This document shows positions 26,553 through 35,981 of a DNA stretch of 64,000 nucleotides, one piece after another. Numbering within the stretch: the first letter of the stretch is position 1; the number at the start of each line of letters is the position of its first letter. Where the stretch lies: assembly GCF_000687145.1 (NCBI RefSeq), contig NZ_JMFG01000002.1, positions 62,001-126,000 of the forward strand, written 5' to 3'. The notes below the pieces were generated by a model. It was not told where the DNA came from. It did no database searches and was given only the letters and a program-made list of their open reading frames with translations. Source of the DNA: Thermoanaerobaculum aquaticum (GTDB lineage: Bacteria; Acidobacteriota; Thermoanaerobaculia; Thermoanaerobaculales; Thermoanaerobaculaceae). The translations under genes were made by a program, and so were the position numbers.

Positions 26553-27571
26553 GATCCCCCTCGCGCCGTGCAGGTGGCTTCTGCCGATTCGTTGCCCTGG
26601 CGGTCGAAAGCCTTCACCGCGTAGGTGAGCTCACCGGTGGGCGGGTTTTCGTCCACGTAAGAAGCGCTGGCCCAATCGTCGCTCAAATGCTGCCAGCTCC
26701 CCTCCCCCAAGCGCCGGAAGACCTTAAAGCGCACGCCCTCCTCCGCGCCCGGGTCCCAGCGCAGCACCACCCGCCCCGGCTCGGGGAGGCACACCAGGTT
26801 GCTGGGCACGGGAGGGGGAAAGGTGTCCCGGTAGTCCACGGCCACCTCGGGGCTGGCCGGGCCGGTCACCTGCCGGACGGTGGTGCGCACGCGGTAGGCG
26901 TAGCGGGCCCCCTGCTGCGCGGTGGTATCCAAATAGCGGGGCGCAGCCAGGTTTTCCGCCAACACCTGCCAGCTTCCCTTTTCCTCCTTGCGCTCCACGC
27001 GGAAGCTGGCCTCGGCCGGTGCTTCCCAGCTTAACGCCACGCCTTCGGCCAGAGGCTGGGCTTGCAGGTTGGATGGTGGCGGCGGCGGGCTTTGCACCTG
27101 GAAGCTCACCACGTTGGAGAAGTCCGAAACCCCACCTTTGGCCCGGCGGGAGCGGACCGCGTAAAGCAAGGTGGGAGCCGCCTGCCCGGCGGGAAGGACC
27201 GCGCTTTCCCGGTATTCCAGGGTGGAACCGCGGGTGGCGGCTTCCAGGGCCTTGCCGCTCAAGCGCGCCACCTGCTTGCCGCGACCCAGGATGAGCTGGC
27301 GCTTGAGCTCCACCGCTTGCGGGCCCTCCAGGCTCTTTTCCTGCCCGGGGGGAACCTCGGTGAGCCACACCTCCACCGCCTCCAAGTCCCGGAGGGGCTG
27401 GCCGGAGCGGGTGAGCGCCGGGTAGCTCCAGCGCAACACCACCTCGTTTTCCTCTTGGCTGGCCACCAGATCGGTGGTGGTTTCCGGCACCTCCCGCAGC
27501 GGCGGCAGCGGCGGACCCTTGCGCCCACAGGCGGCCAGCAACACCAAAAGCAGCAAAAGCGCTCGTCTCAT
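26549..27571 (-). CDS. Lipoprotein with three fibronectin type III-like domains
   Basis: A 340-residue lipoprotein. The signal ends in the lipobox LLAACGRKGPPLPP, the short Pro-rich start typical of small LptM/YifL-like N-termini. Three FN3-like beta-sandwiches follow (roughly 30-160, 160-245, 245-335), with motifs such as GVALSWEAP, YAYRVRT, GRVVLRWDPGAEEG and LTYAVKAFDRQGNES. Start and stop both overlap neighbours by ATGA, placing it between hslU and dapF. The mature protein should sit on the inner leaflet of the outer membrane or on the surface. Partner unknown. Confidence 0.82.
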   Translation of the reverse strand: MRRALLLLLVLLAACGRKGPPLPPLREVPETTTDLVASQEENEVVLRWSYPALTRSGQPLRDLEAVEVWLTEVPPGQEKSLEGPQAVELKRQLILGRGKQVARLSGKALEAATRGSTLEYRESAVLPAGQAAPTLLYAVRSRRAKGGVSDFSNVVSFQVQSPPPPPSNLQAQPLAEGVALSWEAPAEASFRVERKEEKGSWQVLAENLAAPRYLDTTAQQGARYAYRVRTTVRQVTGPASPEVAVDYRDTFPPPVPSNLVCLPEPGRVVLRWDPGAEEGVRFKVFRRLGEGSWQHLSDDWASASYVDENPPTGELTYAVKAFDRQGNESAEATCTARGGS

Positions 27572-28878
27572 AGGATGTACCGGGCCAAATCTTCCTGCTG
27601 CAAAAGGGGCGCCAAGGCCTGGCGCACGTACTCCGCGTCCACCACCACCCGGCTCCCGCTGCGCTCGGGGGCGGTGAAGGAAACCTCCTCCATGACCTTT
27701 TCCACCACCGTCACCAGCCGGCGCGCGCCGATGTTTTGACCGCTGCGGTTGAGCTCAAAGGCAATGCGTGCCATTTCCGCCGCACCGTCGGGGGTGACCT
27801 CCAACGTTACCCCCTCCGTGGCCAAAAGCGCCTGGTGCTGCTTTAAAAGCGCGTGCTCGGGCTGGGTAAGGATGCGCAAGAGGTCGTTTTCGCTCAAGGG
27901 GGAAAGCTCTACCCGCACCGGGAAGCGGCCCTGCAGCTCGGGGATCAAATCCGAGGGCTTGGCCACGTGAAAGGCCCCGGCGGCAATGAACAGCACGTGG
28001 TCGGTGGCCACCGGCCCGTAGCGGGTGTTGACGGTGGTGCCCTCCACCAGGGGCAACAGGTCCCGCTGCACCCCTTCCCGGGACACGTCAGGACCGGCGG
28101 CGGGAGTTCCCCGGGAGGCGATCTTGTCAATTTCGTCCAAAAACACGATGCCCGACTCCTGCGCCCGCCGCACTGCCTCCCGCTCGATTTCCGCCTTGTC
28201 CAAGAGCCGCTCGAGCTCTTCGGTTTCCAGGATCTTGCGGGCTTCCGCCACCGTAACCCGGCGCTGGGCCCGCTGGGCGAAAAGCGGACCAAAGGCCTCC
28301 CGCAGGGAAAGCTCCAGGCTTTCCAGCCCTTGACCGCCCAAAAAGGCAATGTTGGGGGCGCGGTTTTCCGTGACCTCCAGCTCCACTTCCTGTTTTTCCA
28401 GCTGCCCTTCGCGGAGGAGCCGCTTGAGGGAGCGGCGGGTTTCCTCAGGGTCGGAGGCGCCTTTCGGCATGAGCAGCTCAATGAGCCTTTCCTCGGCAGC
28501 CCTTTGCGCGGCGACCCGCACCTTGGCGGCCTTTTCCTCCCGCACCAGGGCCACCGCCGCTTCCACCAGGTCCCGCACGATGGAGTCCACGTCCCGCCCC
28601 ACGTAGCCCACCTCGGTGAACTTGGAGGCCTCTACCTTCACGAAGGGGGCGTTGGCCAAGCGGGCGAGGCGGCGGGCAATTTCGGTTTTGCCCACGCCGG
28701 TGGGCCCAATGAGGATGATGTTGGCGGGCATGACCTCCTTTTGCACCTCGGGGGGAAGCTGCTGCCGCCGCCAGCGGTTGCGAAGGGCAATGGCCACCGC
28801 CTTTTTTGCCGCTTCCTGCCCCACGATGTAGCGGGAAAGCTCGGCCACGATGGCTGCCGGGGTCAGGGGTTCGTTCAC
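27568..28878 (-). CDS. hslU: ATP-dependent protease ATPase subunit HslU
   Basis: AAA+ unfoldase of the HslUV protease. It has Walker A as GPTGVGKTE, Walker B as [11 protein letters not shown], the pore-loop region [19 protein letters not shown], sensor region NIGARRL, and the C-terminal tail ending DLARYIL that inserts into HslV. The I domain lies at about residues 110-240. At 436 residues it is normal. The start GTG overlaps the hslV stop (GTGA). Confidence 0.97.
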   Translation of the reverse strand: MNEPLTPAAIVAELSRYIVGQEAAKKAVAIALRNRWRRQQLPPEVQKEVMPANIILIGPTGVGKTEIARRLARLANAPFVKVEASKFTEVGYVGRDVDSIVRDLVEAAVALVREEKAAKVRVAAQRAAEERLIELLMPKGASDPEETRRSLKRLLREGQLEKQEVELEVTENRAPNIAFLGGQGLESLELSLREAFGPLFAQRAQRRVTVAEARKILETEELERLLDKAEIEREAVRRAQESGIVFLDEIDKIASRGTPAAGPDVSREGVQRDLLPLVEGTTVNTRYGPVATDHVLFIAAGAFHVAKPSDLIPELQGRFPVRVELSPLSENDLLRILTQPEHALLKQHQALLATEGVTLEVTPDGAAEMARIAFELNRSGQNIGARRLVTVVEKVMEEVSFTAPERSGSRVVVDAEYVRQALAPLLQQEDLARYIL

Positions 28879-29411
28879 GGCACCACCTCCACGGTAATGC
28901 GGTCGTTGGTGTAAAGGTCAATGCCGGCGGCAATGCGCAGGGCTTCCCGGGCAACCTCGGGAGCCGGGAGGGTGGTGAACTGCACCAACGCCCGCGCCGC
29001 AGCTAGCGCCAAGGGCCCGCCGGAGCCCACAGCCAGAATACCGTCATCGGGGACGATCACCTCGCCGCTTCCCGACAAGAGCAGGAGCTTGTCGCGATCG
29101 GCCACGATCATGAGCGCTTCCAGATGCCGTAAGGCACGGTCGGTGCGCCAGTCGCGGGCCAGCTCCACCGCCGCCCGTTCCAGGTTGGTGCCAAACTCCT
29201 CCAGCTTGGCCTCAAACCGCGTAAAAAGCGCGAGCGCATCGGCCACGGAGCCGGCAAAGCCCGCCAACACCCGTCCGCCGGCTAGCCTCCTGAGCTTGGA
29301 AGCCCCATGCTTGAGCACCGTGCTGCCCAGCGTCACCTGCCCGTCGCAGGCCAGGGCGGTGACCCCCTCCCGCCGCACGGCGCAAATGGTGGTGTGATGA
29401 AAGTGCTCCAT
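28875..29411 (-). CDS. hslV: ATP-dependent protease subunit HslV
   Basis: Threonine peptidase partner of HslU. The mature N-terminus is [20 protein letters not shown], and six residues (MEHFHH) precede the catalytic Thr, so a short propeptide must be removed, as in Bacillus CodW rather than E. coli HslV. It also has [21 protein letters not shown] and [11 protein letters not shown]. Length 178 residues. The start ATG 29411 follows GGAGGC. Longer in-frame upstream readings run antisense through the plus-strand genes and are rejected. It is the first gene of the hslV-hslU-lipoprotein-dapF-DUF72 operon. Confidence 0.96.
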   Translation of the reverse strand: MEHFHHTTICAVRREGVTALACDGQVTLGSTVLKHGASKLRRLAGGRVLAGFAGSVADALALFTRFEAKLEEFGTNLERAAVELARDWRTDRALRHLEALMIVADRDKLLLLSGSGEVIVPDDGILAVGSGGPLALAAARALVQFTTLPAPEVAREALRIAAGIDLYTNDRITVEVVP

Positions 29412-29546
29412 GGCTGCCTCCGCCAAACAGTAATTGTCGCACGCCAGAGTGCCGGGGGTGGGAATTCCCGGCTTGGTTCGGCGGTTAGCGAAGTACAAGA
29501 ACAGCAGCACAACCGGCAAGGCGAGGCGGTTGGAAGGGGGGTAACG

Positions 29547-29993
29547 ATGGCAAGACTGATAGCAGGGGCGGCCCTGGCGGTGCTGTTGCTTCCGGCCCTG
29601 GCTTGGTCCCAAGGCAAGGCCCTGGCCACGGCGGAAACCAACTGGAAAGCCACAGCCGAGCTTTACGAGTGCAAGCGCAAACAAGGGGTGCTTACGGTCA
29701 AGGTCCGCTTCAAAGCCACTGCCGATACCAAAATCGAACTCCCGCACAACCAAACTTACGTGGTGGATGTGGGCGCAGGGAAACAGTACGAGATCCTGCG
29801 CGACAGCGACAAAAACGCCATTGCCACCCGCTCCGAGCACTACGGGGACCGGGCTCTGGTCTACCTCAAATCGGGAGAGACCTTTACCGCATGGTGGAAG
29901 TTTCCGGCGCCGCCGGCCAGCACCACACAGGTAACGGTTTCCCTGCCCGGCTGCGAGCCCTTCGAAGACGTGCCCATCAGCGATGTCCGCTAG
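29547..29993 (+). CDS. Secreted protein of unknown function
   Basis: A 148-residue protein with a signal peptide ([22 protein letters not shown]). The mature part is mostly beta ([54 protein letters not shown]) and resembles a small immunoglobulin-like sandwich. I do not recognise the family. The start ATG 29547 is preceded by GGAAGGGGGG. Its last 11 bases overlap the OmpA-type gene, so the two are made together. The divergent intergenic region upstream contains the perfect 10-bp palindrome GGGAATTCCC (29460-29469), possibly an operator. Confidence 0.8.
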   Translation: MARLIAGAALAVLLLPALAWSQGKALATAETNWKATAELYECKRKQGVLTVKVRFKATADTKIELPHNQTYVVDVGAGKQYEILRDSDKNAIATRSEHYGDRALVYLKSGETFTAWWKFPAPPASTTQVTVSLPGCEPFEDVPISDVR

Positions 29994-30612
29994 GGTCTTT
30001 TGTGGCCTCGTGGGGCTGTGGTTTGCTGCGTCGCTGGCGAGCGCCGACGAGGAACCGCCCGATGCCCAGGCCCGGGCGGTGGCAGCGCTGCCCAATGCCC
30101 GAGTGCTCCAGCTGGTGCTGCCTCCGCCAAAGGTGATCGTCGGAATTGCGGGCAGTAACGGTTCAGCCAAGGCGGTGGCGGGGAGTGCTACCGGTCTGCA
30201 GCAGGTCCTTGCCGATCTAAAGGCCCGCACGGTGGGCCAGGAGATCCGCATTGATTTGGCCGCCGACGTGCTTTTCGACTTTGACCAGGAAGTGGTTCGG
30301 CAGGAAGCGGCCGCGACGCTGGCCAAGGTGGGCGAGGTGATCCGCGCGTACCCGGGAGCTCGGGTGCGGGTGGAAGGGCACACCGACAGCATTGGCGACG
30401 AAGCCTACAACGTGCGGCTTTCCGAGCGCCGAGCCCACGCGGTGGTGGAGTGGCTGACCAGCCGGCATGGGCTGCCGGCTGCGGCGTTTGCGGTCAGGGG
30501 TTGGGGTGAGAGCAAGCCGGTGGCCGGCAACACCAAGGCCGATGGCAGCGACAATCCCTCGGGCCGCCAAAAAAACCGCCGGGTGGAAATCGTGGTGGTT
30601 CAAGGGCCGTGA
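29983..30612 (+). CDS. OmpA-family peptidoglycan-binding protein
   Basis: A 209-residue exported protein: signal peptide to about residue 21 ([13 protein letters not shown]), a ~65-residue linker region, then the OmpA C-terminal domain with [43 protein letters not shown] and [11 protein letters not shown] ... RQKNRRVEI. The Asp and Arg that hold diaminopimelate are present. It has no barrel of its own, so it is a periplasmic peptidoglycan anchor. It overlaps both neighbours, which suggests a complex of three secreted proteins. Confidence 0.88.
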   Translation: MSARVFCGLVGLWFAASLASADEEPPDAQARAVAALPNARVLQLVLPPPKVIVGIAGSNGSAKAVAGSATGLQQVLADLKARTVGQEIRIDLAADVLFDFDQEVVRQEAAATLAKVGEVIRAYPGARVRVEGHTDSIGDEAYNVRLSERRAHAVVEWLTSRHGLPAAAFAVRGWGESKPVAGNTKADGSDNPSGRQKNRRVEIVVVQGP

Positions 30613-32558
30613 CCCGTTTTCGGGAATACCGCTGCCTGTTTGCGGTTCTTCTGGTTGCTTTTCCAGCCTCTGCACAGTTACCCAAGGGGCGGGCAACCCC
30701 CCAAGCGCTCCCGGACCTGGTGATCACCCGAGGGGGGGAGGTACTGAAAGGCCAGCTCCTGGGTTGTGTTGCCGCAAGCTGTTCCCTGGGCGGGGTGGCC
30801 CTTGACCGGGCCGAGCTGGCGTGGATTGGCTTTTCGGTAGCTCCGCCCCCGCCGGCGCCCACCCAAACCGCTGTTGACGAGGTGCACCGGAGCGACGGCC
30901 GTGTAGAAGTGGCAAAGCTCGTGGGCATCAACTCCCGGGAGGTGGTAACCGAGCGGGGCTCATTCCCGCGCACCGAGGTGCGGTGGATACACCTTGCGCC
31001 TCCGCTACCATCGTCGCCCGGCCCGGGTGCAGGCTCTCACGTCCAGCCCACAGCACCGCCCGGGAGTCACCCCACGCCGGCACCAACAGCGGTCCCAACG
31101 CCCGGCTCCCCGCAGCCTACCCCGCGCACCACGCCGCAACCTTCGCCGGTGCCGACACCTCGGCCAACGGCGGTGCCTTCGCCGCCCGCCAACCCCACCC
31201 CTCCGCCGCTGTCCCCCGGCTACGGTGAACGCGGCGCCCTGTGGCTTGGTGAGGTTCGGATGCGTCACTATGGCACCACTGAGCACGGGTATCGCTTCGA
31301 CCTCAGCGTCACCGTTCAGGTACGGCTCCGCGAGCGGCGTTTGCCGCTACTCTGCCGGGCGGGAACAGGGGAGGGGTTCATGCGGGTTGGGACCCTGGTC
31401 CACCTCGATTACGAGGGGACAGGGTTGGAGAGCCACTTCCGCTACGAGAAGGGAGCTGCCTTTTGCAGTGGCAGCGGCAGCTCTCTACTGGTCCGGCCGG
31501 AGCCGGGCGTTGCCAATTCCTCGGTGATTTTCGTCAAGGCGGTGAACATCGACACAACGGCTTGCCTCGGTTTCGACATACCGCTTGGAGCGAGGAGCGG
31601 CGCTTACTTCTTGCACTTTGATTCCAAGGACCAGCTACCCTACACGTGCACAGAACCAGGTGTTGCCGCCACTTCCCACCAAATGGAGTTTGACGGTCCT
31701 TCTGTGGGTGTCCACCTGGGGGCCCCGGCCGCGGAGTGCGGCGACCAAGAAGTACGTCGGTTGGAAGCGGACGGCACGATCATGCGTGGAAGCTATGCCA
31801 CACGCTGCATCGGGTTACTTCGGACTGTGAGCTGGAGCGTTTGCCGGGAGGGTGTGCGTTGCCCTCCCCCTCCGGAGTTTCCCTCAGGAGGCCCAGGAGC
31901 AGAACCTTCGGAAGTGCCGCCCACCCCCGATCCCTGCGGCGACCTGGCGAGAGACCAAGCCAACGTGGATGTTCTCTGGGAGCAGCGCCAGGCCTATGCC
32001 CAGGCCCTGGAGCAGGACTGGCAACGCCTTCAGCAGGCGCACCAAGCAATGCTGGGCAATTTCGAGGGGTACAAGGCGTTGCTGGACGCCTGTGCCATCT
32101 GGGATATCGTAGGGGAAACGATGGAGGGAGGCGCGGGAAACGCCGGCGAGCTGGTGGAGTTCATCACCAAGCTAGTAGGTGGGGATTTATCGTACCTGGT
32201 GCCCAGCGACACCTGGGGACCACTGGCGGAAAGGCTGGTGGACGCCTTCCCCAGCGAAGCCAACTGGGCGGGGAACATGCGATCGCGGATTGAGGGTTGC
32301 GGGGCGCCGGTGGGTCATAGCCTCAGGCGGGCCGCGCTGGATTTCGTGAGCTCCTGGGAGCAGGTACGCCAGCTCATGCCCCAGGTGCAGCAGCAAATCA
32401 ACCGCATCCGCGACAAGGACCTGCGGTACTGGGAGCAGTGGAACCGCTTTTACCGCAGCTGCCGGCAGTGGGCTCAGTGCAAGGGGCTATCCCCGGAAGG
32501 TTGCCCGCCACCACCGGCACAACCCGCCGGCCCCATGCCGCGTCCCTCGTTCCCCTAG
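30609..32558 (+). CDS. Large secreted protein with Pro-rich linker, unknown
   Basis: A 649-residue protein starting with GTG in a GTGA overlap. Signal peptide about residues 1-22. A small domain follows (about 35-125, with DLVITRGGEVLKGQLLG and DEVHRSDGRVEVAKLVGI, two repeats of a beta motif often seen in proteins that describe a resource to be regulated). Next come a low-complexity Pro/Thr/Ser linker (about 135-205), a Cys-containing beta-rich domain (about 205-420), a second Pro linker and a C-terminal helical region with many Gln (ALEQDWQRLQQAHQAML). I do not recognise the whole. The 31250-31900 part is less GC-biased in third positions by eye than its neighbours, which could mean transfer. 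Confidence 0.7.
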   Translation: MTRFREYRCLFAVLLVAFPASAQLPKGRATPQALPDLVITRGGEVLKGQLLGCVAASCSLGGVALDRAELAWIGFSVAPPPPAPTQTAVDEVHRSDGRVEVAKLVGINSREVVTERGSFPRTEVRWIHLAPPLPSSPGPGAGSHVQPTAPPGSHPTPAPTAVPTPGSPQPTPRTTPQPSPVPTPRPTAVPSPPANPTPPPLSPGYGERGALWLGEVRMRHYGTTEHGYRFDLSVTVQVRLRERRLPLLCRAGTGEGFMRVGTLVHLDYEGTGLESHFRYEKGAAFCSGSGSSLLVRPEPGVANSSVIFVKAVNIDTTACLGFDIPLGARSGAYFLHFDSKDQLPYTCTEPGVAATSHQMEFDGPSVGVHLGAPAAECGDQEVRRLEADGTIMRGSYATRCIGLLRTVSWSVCREGVRCPPPPEFPSGGPGAEPSEVPPTPDPCGDLARDQANVDVLWEQRQAYAQALEQDWQRLQQAHQAMLGNFEGYKALLDACAIWDIVGETMEGGAGNAGELVEFITKLVGGDLSYLVPSDTWGPLAERLVDAFPSEANWAGNMRSRIEGCGAPVGHSLRRAALDFVSSWEQVRQLMPQVQQQINRIRDKDLRYWEQWNRFYRSCRQWAQCKGLSPEGCPPPPAQPAGPMPRPSFP

Positions 32559-32671
32559 CCTGCCGCGGGCGACCGCGTCGGAGCCGTACGCAAAAAAAGT
32601 TGTAACGGGCGTCCGGAACCGAACAAGCTTTCCCGGCCAAGGCGTAGCTGAGGAAGCCGCTTTGGGCCTGG

Positions 32672-33565
32672 CTAAGCCTTGGGATGGGCTTTGCGGTACA
32701 CCTCCATGAGGTGGGCGAGGTCCAGGTGGGTGTAGCGCTGGGTGGTGGACAGGGAAGCGTGGCCTAAAAGCTCTTGGATGGCGCGAAGATCCATGCCGGC
32801 TTCCAAGAGATGGGTGGCGAAAGCGTGGCGCAAGGTGTGGGGGTGGATTCTGTGAACGACCGCCAGCTGTCGCACCGCCCGCTCCAGGATGCGCCGCAAC
32901 GAGCGGTCGGAAAGCCTCCTCCCCTGGAGGTTCACGATGAGCGGGTCCCCGTCCTCCTCGTGCACCTTTTGCCGCAGCTCAGCCCGCACCGGAAGGTACG
33001 CCCGCAGGGCCTTTTCCGCTTCCCGGCCAAAGGGCACGATGCGCTCCTTCCGCCCCTTGCCCAGGACCCTCACCAGACGCCGGGACAGGTCCACATCGTC
33101 GAGGTTTAACCCCGCCAGCTCGGAAGCTCTCAGGCCACAGCCATAAAGCAGCTCCAGTGCCACCCGGTCCCGCAGCCCCTGGGGGGTGGCAGGCAGGGCT
33201 TCCAGCATTTCCGAAAGCTGGGCTACCGTGGGCACCTCGGGGAGCCGCTTGGGGGCCTTGGGGGTGGGCACCACCCGGGCAGGGTTGCTGGCCACCACCC
33301 CCTCCCGGGCCAAAAACCGGAAGTAGGTGCGCACCGCCGCCAAAGCCCGCTGGAGCGAGGTACGGGCCAGCTTCCTCTCGTGCAGGTGGGCAAGGTAAGA
33401 GCGCACCGCTGCGGGGGTCACCGCTTGGGGTTGGGAAAGGCCAAGCTCGCTTTGGCAAAAGGCGATGAACCCCTCCACTTCTCGCAGGTAGGCGCGGAGC
33501 GTGTGCGCCGAGTAGTTGCGTTCGTGCTCGAGGAACGAGGCAAAGCTGTCCACTTGCCAGGACAC
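32672..33565 (-). CDS. xerC: Tyrosine recombinase XerC-type
   Basis: Site-specific recombinase that resolves chromosome dimers at dif. It has an N-terminal SAM-like domain (FLEHERNYSAHTLRAYLREV). The catalytic residues are Arg in GCGLRASELAGL, Lys in GKGRKER, His-x-x-Arg in HPHTLRHAFATH, His in LLGHASLSTTQRY and nucleophile Tyr in RYTH. The start GTG 33565 gives 297 residues, the family size, and sits 6 bases after TACAAT with a -35 TTGGTA; an upstream in-frame start at 33619 would be too long. Its place between trmFO/topA and hslV matches the conserved order in many bacteria. Confidence 0.93.
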   Translation of the reverse strand: MSWQVDSFASFLEHERNYSAHTLRAYLREVEGFIAFCQSELGLSQPQAVTPAAVRSYLAHLHERKLARTSLQRALAAVRTYFRFLAREGVVASNPARVVPTPKAPKRLPEVPTVAQLSEMLEALPATPQGLRDRVALELLYGCGLRASELAGLNLDDVDLSRRLVRVLGKGRKERIVPFGREAEKALRAYLPVRAELRQKVHEEDGDPLIVNLQGRRLSDRSLRRILERAVRQLAVVHRIHPHTLRHAFATHLLEAGMDLRAIQELLGHASLSTTQRYTHLDLAHLMEVYRKAHPKA

Positions 33566-33571
33566 GCGGCT

Positions 33572-33601
33572 ATTGTAAGGTACGGGCAGGTATGCTACCA
33601 A
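33572..33601 (-). promoter_or_regulatory. Promoter of xerC, leaderless type
   Basis: On the minus strand TTGGTA (33601-33596) and TACAAT (33577-33572) are separated by 18 bp. The GTG start at 33565 follows the -10 after only 6 bases and no Shine-Dalgarno is present. Confidence 0.6.
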
Positions 33602-33654
33602 CGTGTTACGAAAAGGCACGGTTTTTGCTCAAAGCGCCAGCAGGAGGCCGGGCC

Positions 33655-35346
33655 ATGAAACGCAACGTCTTTGGTTCTTCCGTGCTTTCATGGGCAACTT
33701 TGCTGGTGGCTGGCTCTATTGCGGGGTGGACGCAGGAGCTGCCAGCACCGAGGTTTGCGGAAAGGGCCGACGTTTTAGCCGTTTCCGTGTGGATTCGCGG
33801 GCAGGGGGAGGGGCTGACCAAGGAAAACCTGGAGGTGCTGGTGGACGGCCAGCCGGTGCAGGTGCTGGCTTTAGAACCCCTCGCCAGTGCTGCCTTGCCG
33901 CTGAATACGCCCGCCAGGGCCGAAGCTCCCTCTTTTTCAGGTTCCGTGCCCCAGGGGGCTACCGCGACGCCGGCTGCAGCTTCGCCACCTACCCGGGAAG
34001 TGGCGGTGGTGATTGCCGCACACCTTTGCTCCAAGTTTTGCCGGGCGGAGGCCTCGCGGGTGCTGGCCCGGGATGCGGAAAGCCTGGTGCGCTTGGGTCC
34101 GGTGCGTGTGGTGGTGGCCCGTTTTTCTGGACCGCAGGAACTGGCCCGGGGCGTGCGGGACGCCGAGGTTCTGCGGCGCTTTGCTCAGGACGAGCTGCCC
34201 AAGGTGTGGGTGGAAAACACCTTTCGGAAGGAAGTTGATGCCCTTTCTTTTGAGGTCTGGCGCCGATGGGGTGACCCCGGCCGCTTCGGCCCAGGTATCG
34301 GCGAGGTGAGTTTTGGCCTCCGGACGGCGGCCCGTTTGCGCCTAATCCAAGAGCAAATCCAAATGGCTGTGGCTTCGGGAAAGCAAGCACCTGCCACTGT
34401 TTTGGTGCTCTTTAGCGATGGCTTTGAAGCTTTCCCTTCCCGAATTTGGCCGCGTTTTATGGCGGGGATGCCCGGTGCCCTGGACGCCCCCTGGGAGCAA
34501 GCGGCCCTGGCTTTGGGGGACCCAGCTCAACCAGCTGGTGACGATCCGGCAGCGTGGTTTGCCCGCCATTTAGCGGCGGAGGGGGTGGTGGCGGTGCCTA
34601 ACTTTTTGGGCACTGCTGGCAATGCCTTTTTTCCGGGCGCCGCCGCCAGCTCGGGGGCGTGCATGGTTCAGGAGTTCATGACCGTGGGTTACGCTCCCAA
34701 AACTTCACTGAAAAGCATGCAGCTGCTCCGAAGCCCTGGTGAGGGTTTAAAGGTCCTGGCCGCCGAAACTGGGGGCGCCGTGGTTCCTGCAGGGGAGCCG
34801 CTCACCGCGGTGTGGTCGGGGTCAGATCTTTACCTTTTGACGTACCAGGTGGGAGGGGTTCCCGATGGCAACCTCCATCGCCTGGAGGTTCGCCATCGCG
34901 ATGGGCAAAGGCTGTGGGCCCCAGCCTACGTCCGCCACGGGGCTGCAAGCCTGGGGGACGAAGGGGCCGCCCGGGCGCTTCTGGCCTGGGGGCAGACGCC
35001 AGGGGAGTTGCCGGTGACCGCCGAACTTTCCGCGTTGCGGGGAAGCGGGAAGAGCAGGGAAACCACGCTTACGGTCCGAGCCGATTTTTCTTCCGTGGTT
35101 ACTACCCTTCGCCAGGTAGGTTTGGCGCAGCTGGCGTTGGTTGTGGCCGTAGACCTGGGTGACCCGGATCCGTTCCTTTACCGTGCCGAATTCCAGGAGG
35201 ACGTGCGCGCCGAGGAGGGGGCAACGTGGACCTTCCAGGGTCCCATGCGGTTGCCCACGCAAGCCCGCAAGCTGGCGGTGCTGGTGGAGGAAAAGGGCAC
35301 GGGAGCCCGCGGAGGCACGGTGCTGCCAATCAGGCAAGAACGCTAA
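33655..35346 (+). CDS. Secreted VWFA-related protein (acidobacterial type)
   Basis: A 563-residue exported protein starting at ATG 33655 after CAGGAGG. Signal peptide to about residue 26 (AGWTQE). The mature start has the pattern VLAVSVWIRGQGEGLTKENLEVLVDGQPVQV, the lead-in of acidobacterial VWFA-related proteins, followed by a VWA-like domain in which REVAVVIAAHLC and ATVLVLFSDGFEAFP mark the first and later strands. The first MIDAS-type DxSxS is not intact (AAHLCSK), so metal binding is doubtful. The C-terminal ~150 residues look beta-rich. It interrupts the minus-strand xerC/trmFO/topA run. Function unknown. Confidence 0.75.
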   Translation: MKRNVFGSSVLSWATLLVAGSIAGWTQELPAPRFAERADVLAVSVWIRGQGEGLTKENLEVLVDGQPVQVLALEPLASAALPLNTPARAEAPSFSGSVPQGATATPAAASPPTREVAVVIAAHLCSKFCRAEASRVLARDAESLVRLGPVRVVVARFSGPQELARGVRDAEVLRRFAQDELPKVWVENTFRKEVDALSFEVWRRWGDPGRFGPGIGEVSFGLRTAARLRLIQEQIQMAVASGKQAPATVLVLFSDGFEAFPSRIWPRFMAGMPGALDAPWEQAALALGDPAQPAGDDPAAWFARHLAAEGVVAVPNFLGTAGNAFFPGAAASSGACMVQEFMTVGYAPKTSLKSMQLLRSPGEGLKVLAAETGGAVVPAGEPLTAVWSGSDLYLLTYQVGGVPDGNLHRLEVRHRDGQRLWAPAYVRHGAASLGDEGAARALLAWGQTPGELPVTAELSALRGSGKSRETTLTVRADFSSVVTTLRQVGLAQLALVVAVDLGDPDPFLYRAEFQEDVRAEEGATWTFQGPMRLPTQARKLAVLVEEKGTGARGGTVLPIRQER

Positions 35347-35372
35347 AGAAAGCTGGCATCTGAAGGCGAAGC

Positions 35373-35981
35373 TCAGCCCTTGGGGGCTTGTGTTTCGCCG
35401 TCGCTTGCCAGGAAACCTCTGGCCTGCGCTTCGGCCACCAGCTTCTGGACCACCTCCCAAAGCGCCGGGCTTCCCGCTGCCACTTCCGCATTGCGGGCCA
35501 AAACCTGGCTGGCCCGCACCCCGTGCTCCTGCCAGGAGCGGCCCTCGGTGGCCACGTTCAAAAGCACCGGCAGGAGGCGGTCCAGGCTGCGGGCAAAGCG
35601 GGCTTCGGGGCTTGTACCGGCGGAAAACTCCTGCCAGAGCTCCCACCAGTGCCGGCTTTGATCTTCGGGAAGCTGAGCAAAGAGCTTTTCCGCCGCTTGT
35701 TTTTCCTTTTCTTCCTGCTTTTTGCGGGCGTCTTCGTCGTACACGTAGGTGTCACCGGCTTCGATTTCCACCACATCGTGGATCAACAGCATTTCCAGCA
35801 CCCGCAGGAGGTTGACCGGCTCTTTGGCGTGTTCCGAAAGGAGCATGGCGGCCACCGCCACGTGCCAGGAGTGCTCGGCGCTGTTTTCGTGCCTGCCGGC
35901 CAGGGTGTAGCTCTGCCGCTGGACCTCCTTGAGACGGTCCAGGGTAAGCAAAAAGGCCAGCTCCCGACTCAAGCGCTCCAT
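35373..35981 (-). CDS. HD-domain phosphohydrolase (YfbR-like 5'-deoxynucleotidase)
   Basis: A 202-residue HD protein. The metal residues are in NSAEHSWHVAVAAML, HDVVEIEAGDT and the later FARSLDRLLPVLLN, the arrangement of YfbR/HDDC2-type enzymes that remove phosphate from deoxynucleoside monophosphates. The start ATG 35981 overlaps the trmFO 3' end by 13 bases; longer readings are antisense-type shadows. The C-terminus has an added helix. It is the last gene of the topA-trmFO-HD unit. Confidence 0.85.
   Translation of the reverse strand: MERLSRELAFLLTLDRLKEVQRQSYTLAGRHENSAEHSWHVAVAAMLLSEHAKEPVNLLRVLEMLLIHDVVEIEAGDTYVYDEDARKKQEEKEKQAAEKLFAQLPEDQSRHWWELWQEFSAGTSPEARFARSLDRLLPVLLNVATEGRSWQEHGVRASQVLARNAEVAAGSPALWEVVQKLVAEAQARGFLASDGETQAPKG

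Noticed and set aside
29460-29469. GGGAATTCCC perfect palindrome in the hslV/secreted-protein divergent region
   Set aside because: Ten-base palindromes are expected by chance at this scale and no promoter box could be aligned with it; kept only as a remark in the neighbouring gene.
29412-30392. Upstream extension of hslV into a 505-codon frame
   Set aside because: HslV must begin just before the catalytic Thr; the extension is antisense to the secreted-protein genes.
31050-31215. Tandem Pro/Thr-rich repeat as a possible mobile or satellite repeat
   Set aside because: It is an in-frame Pro-rich protein linker within the 649-residue secreted protein, not an independent DNA repeat.
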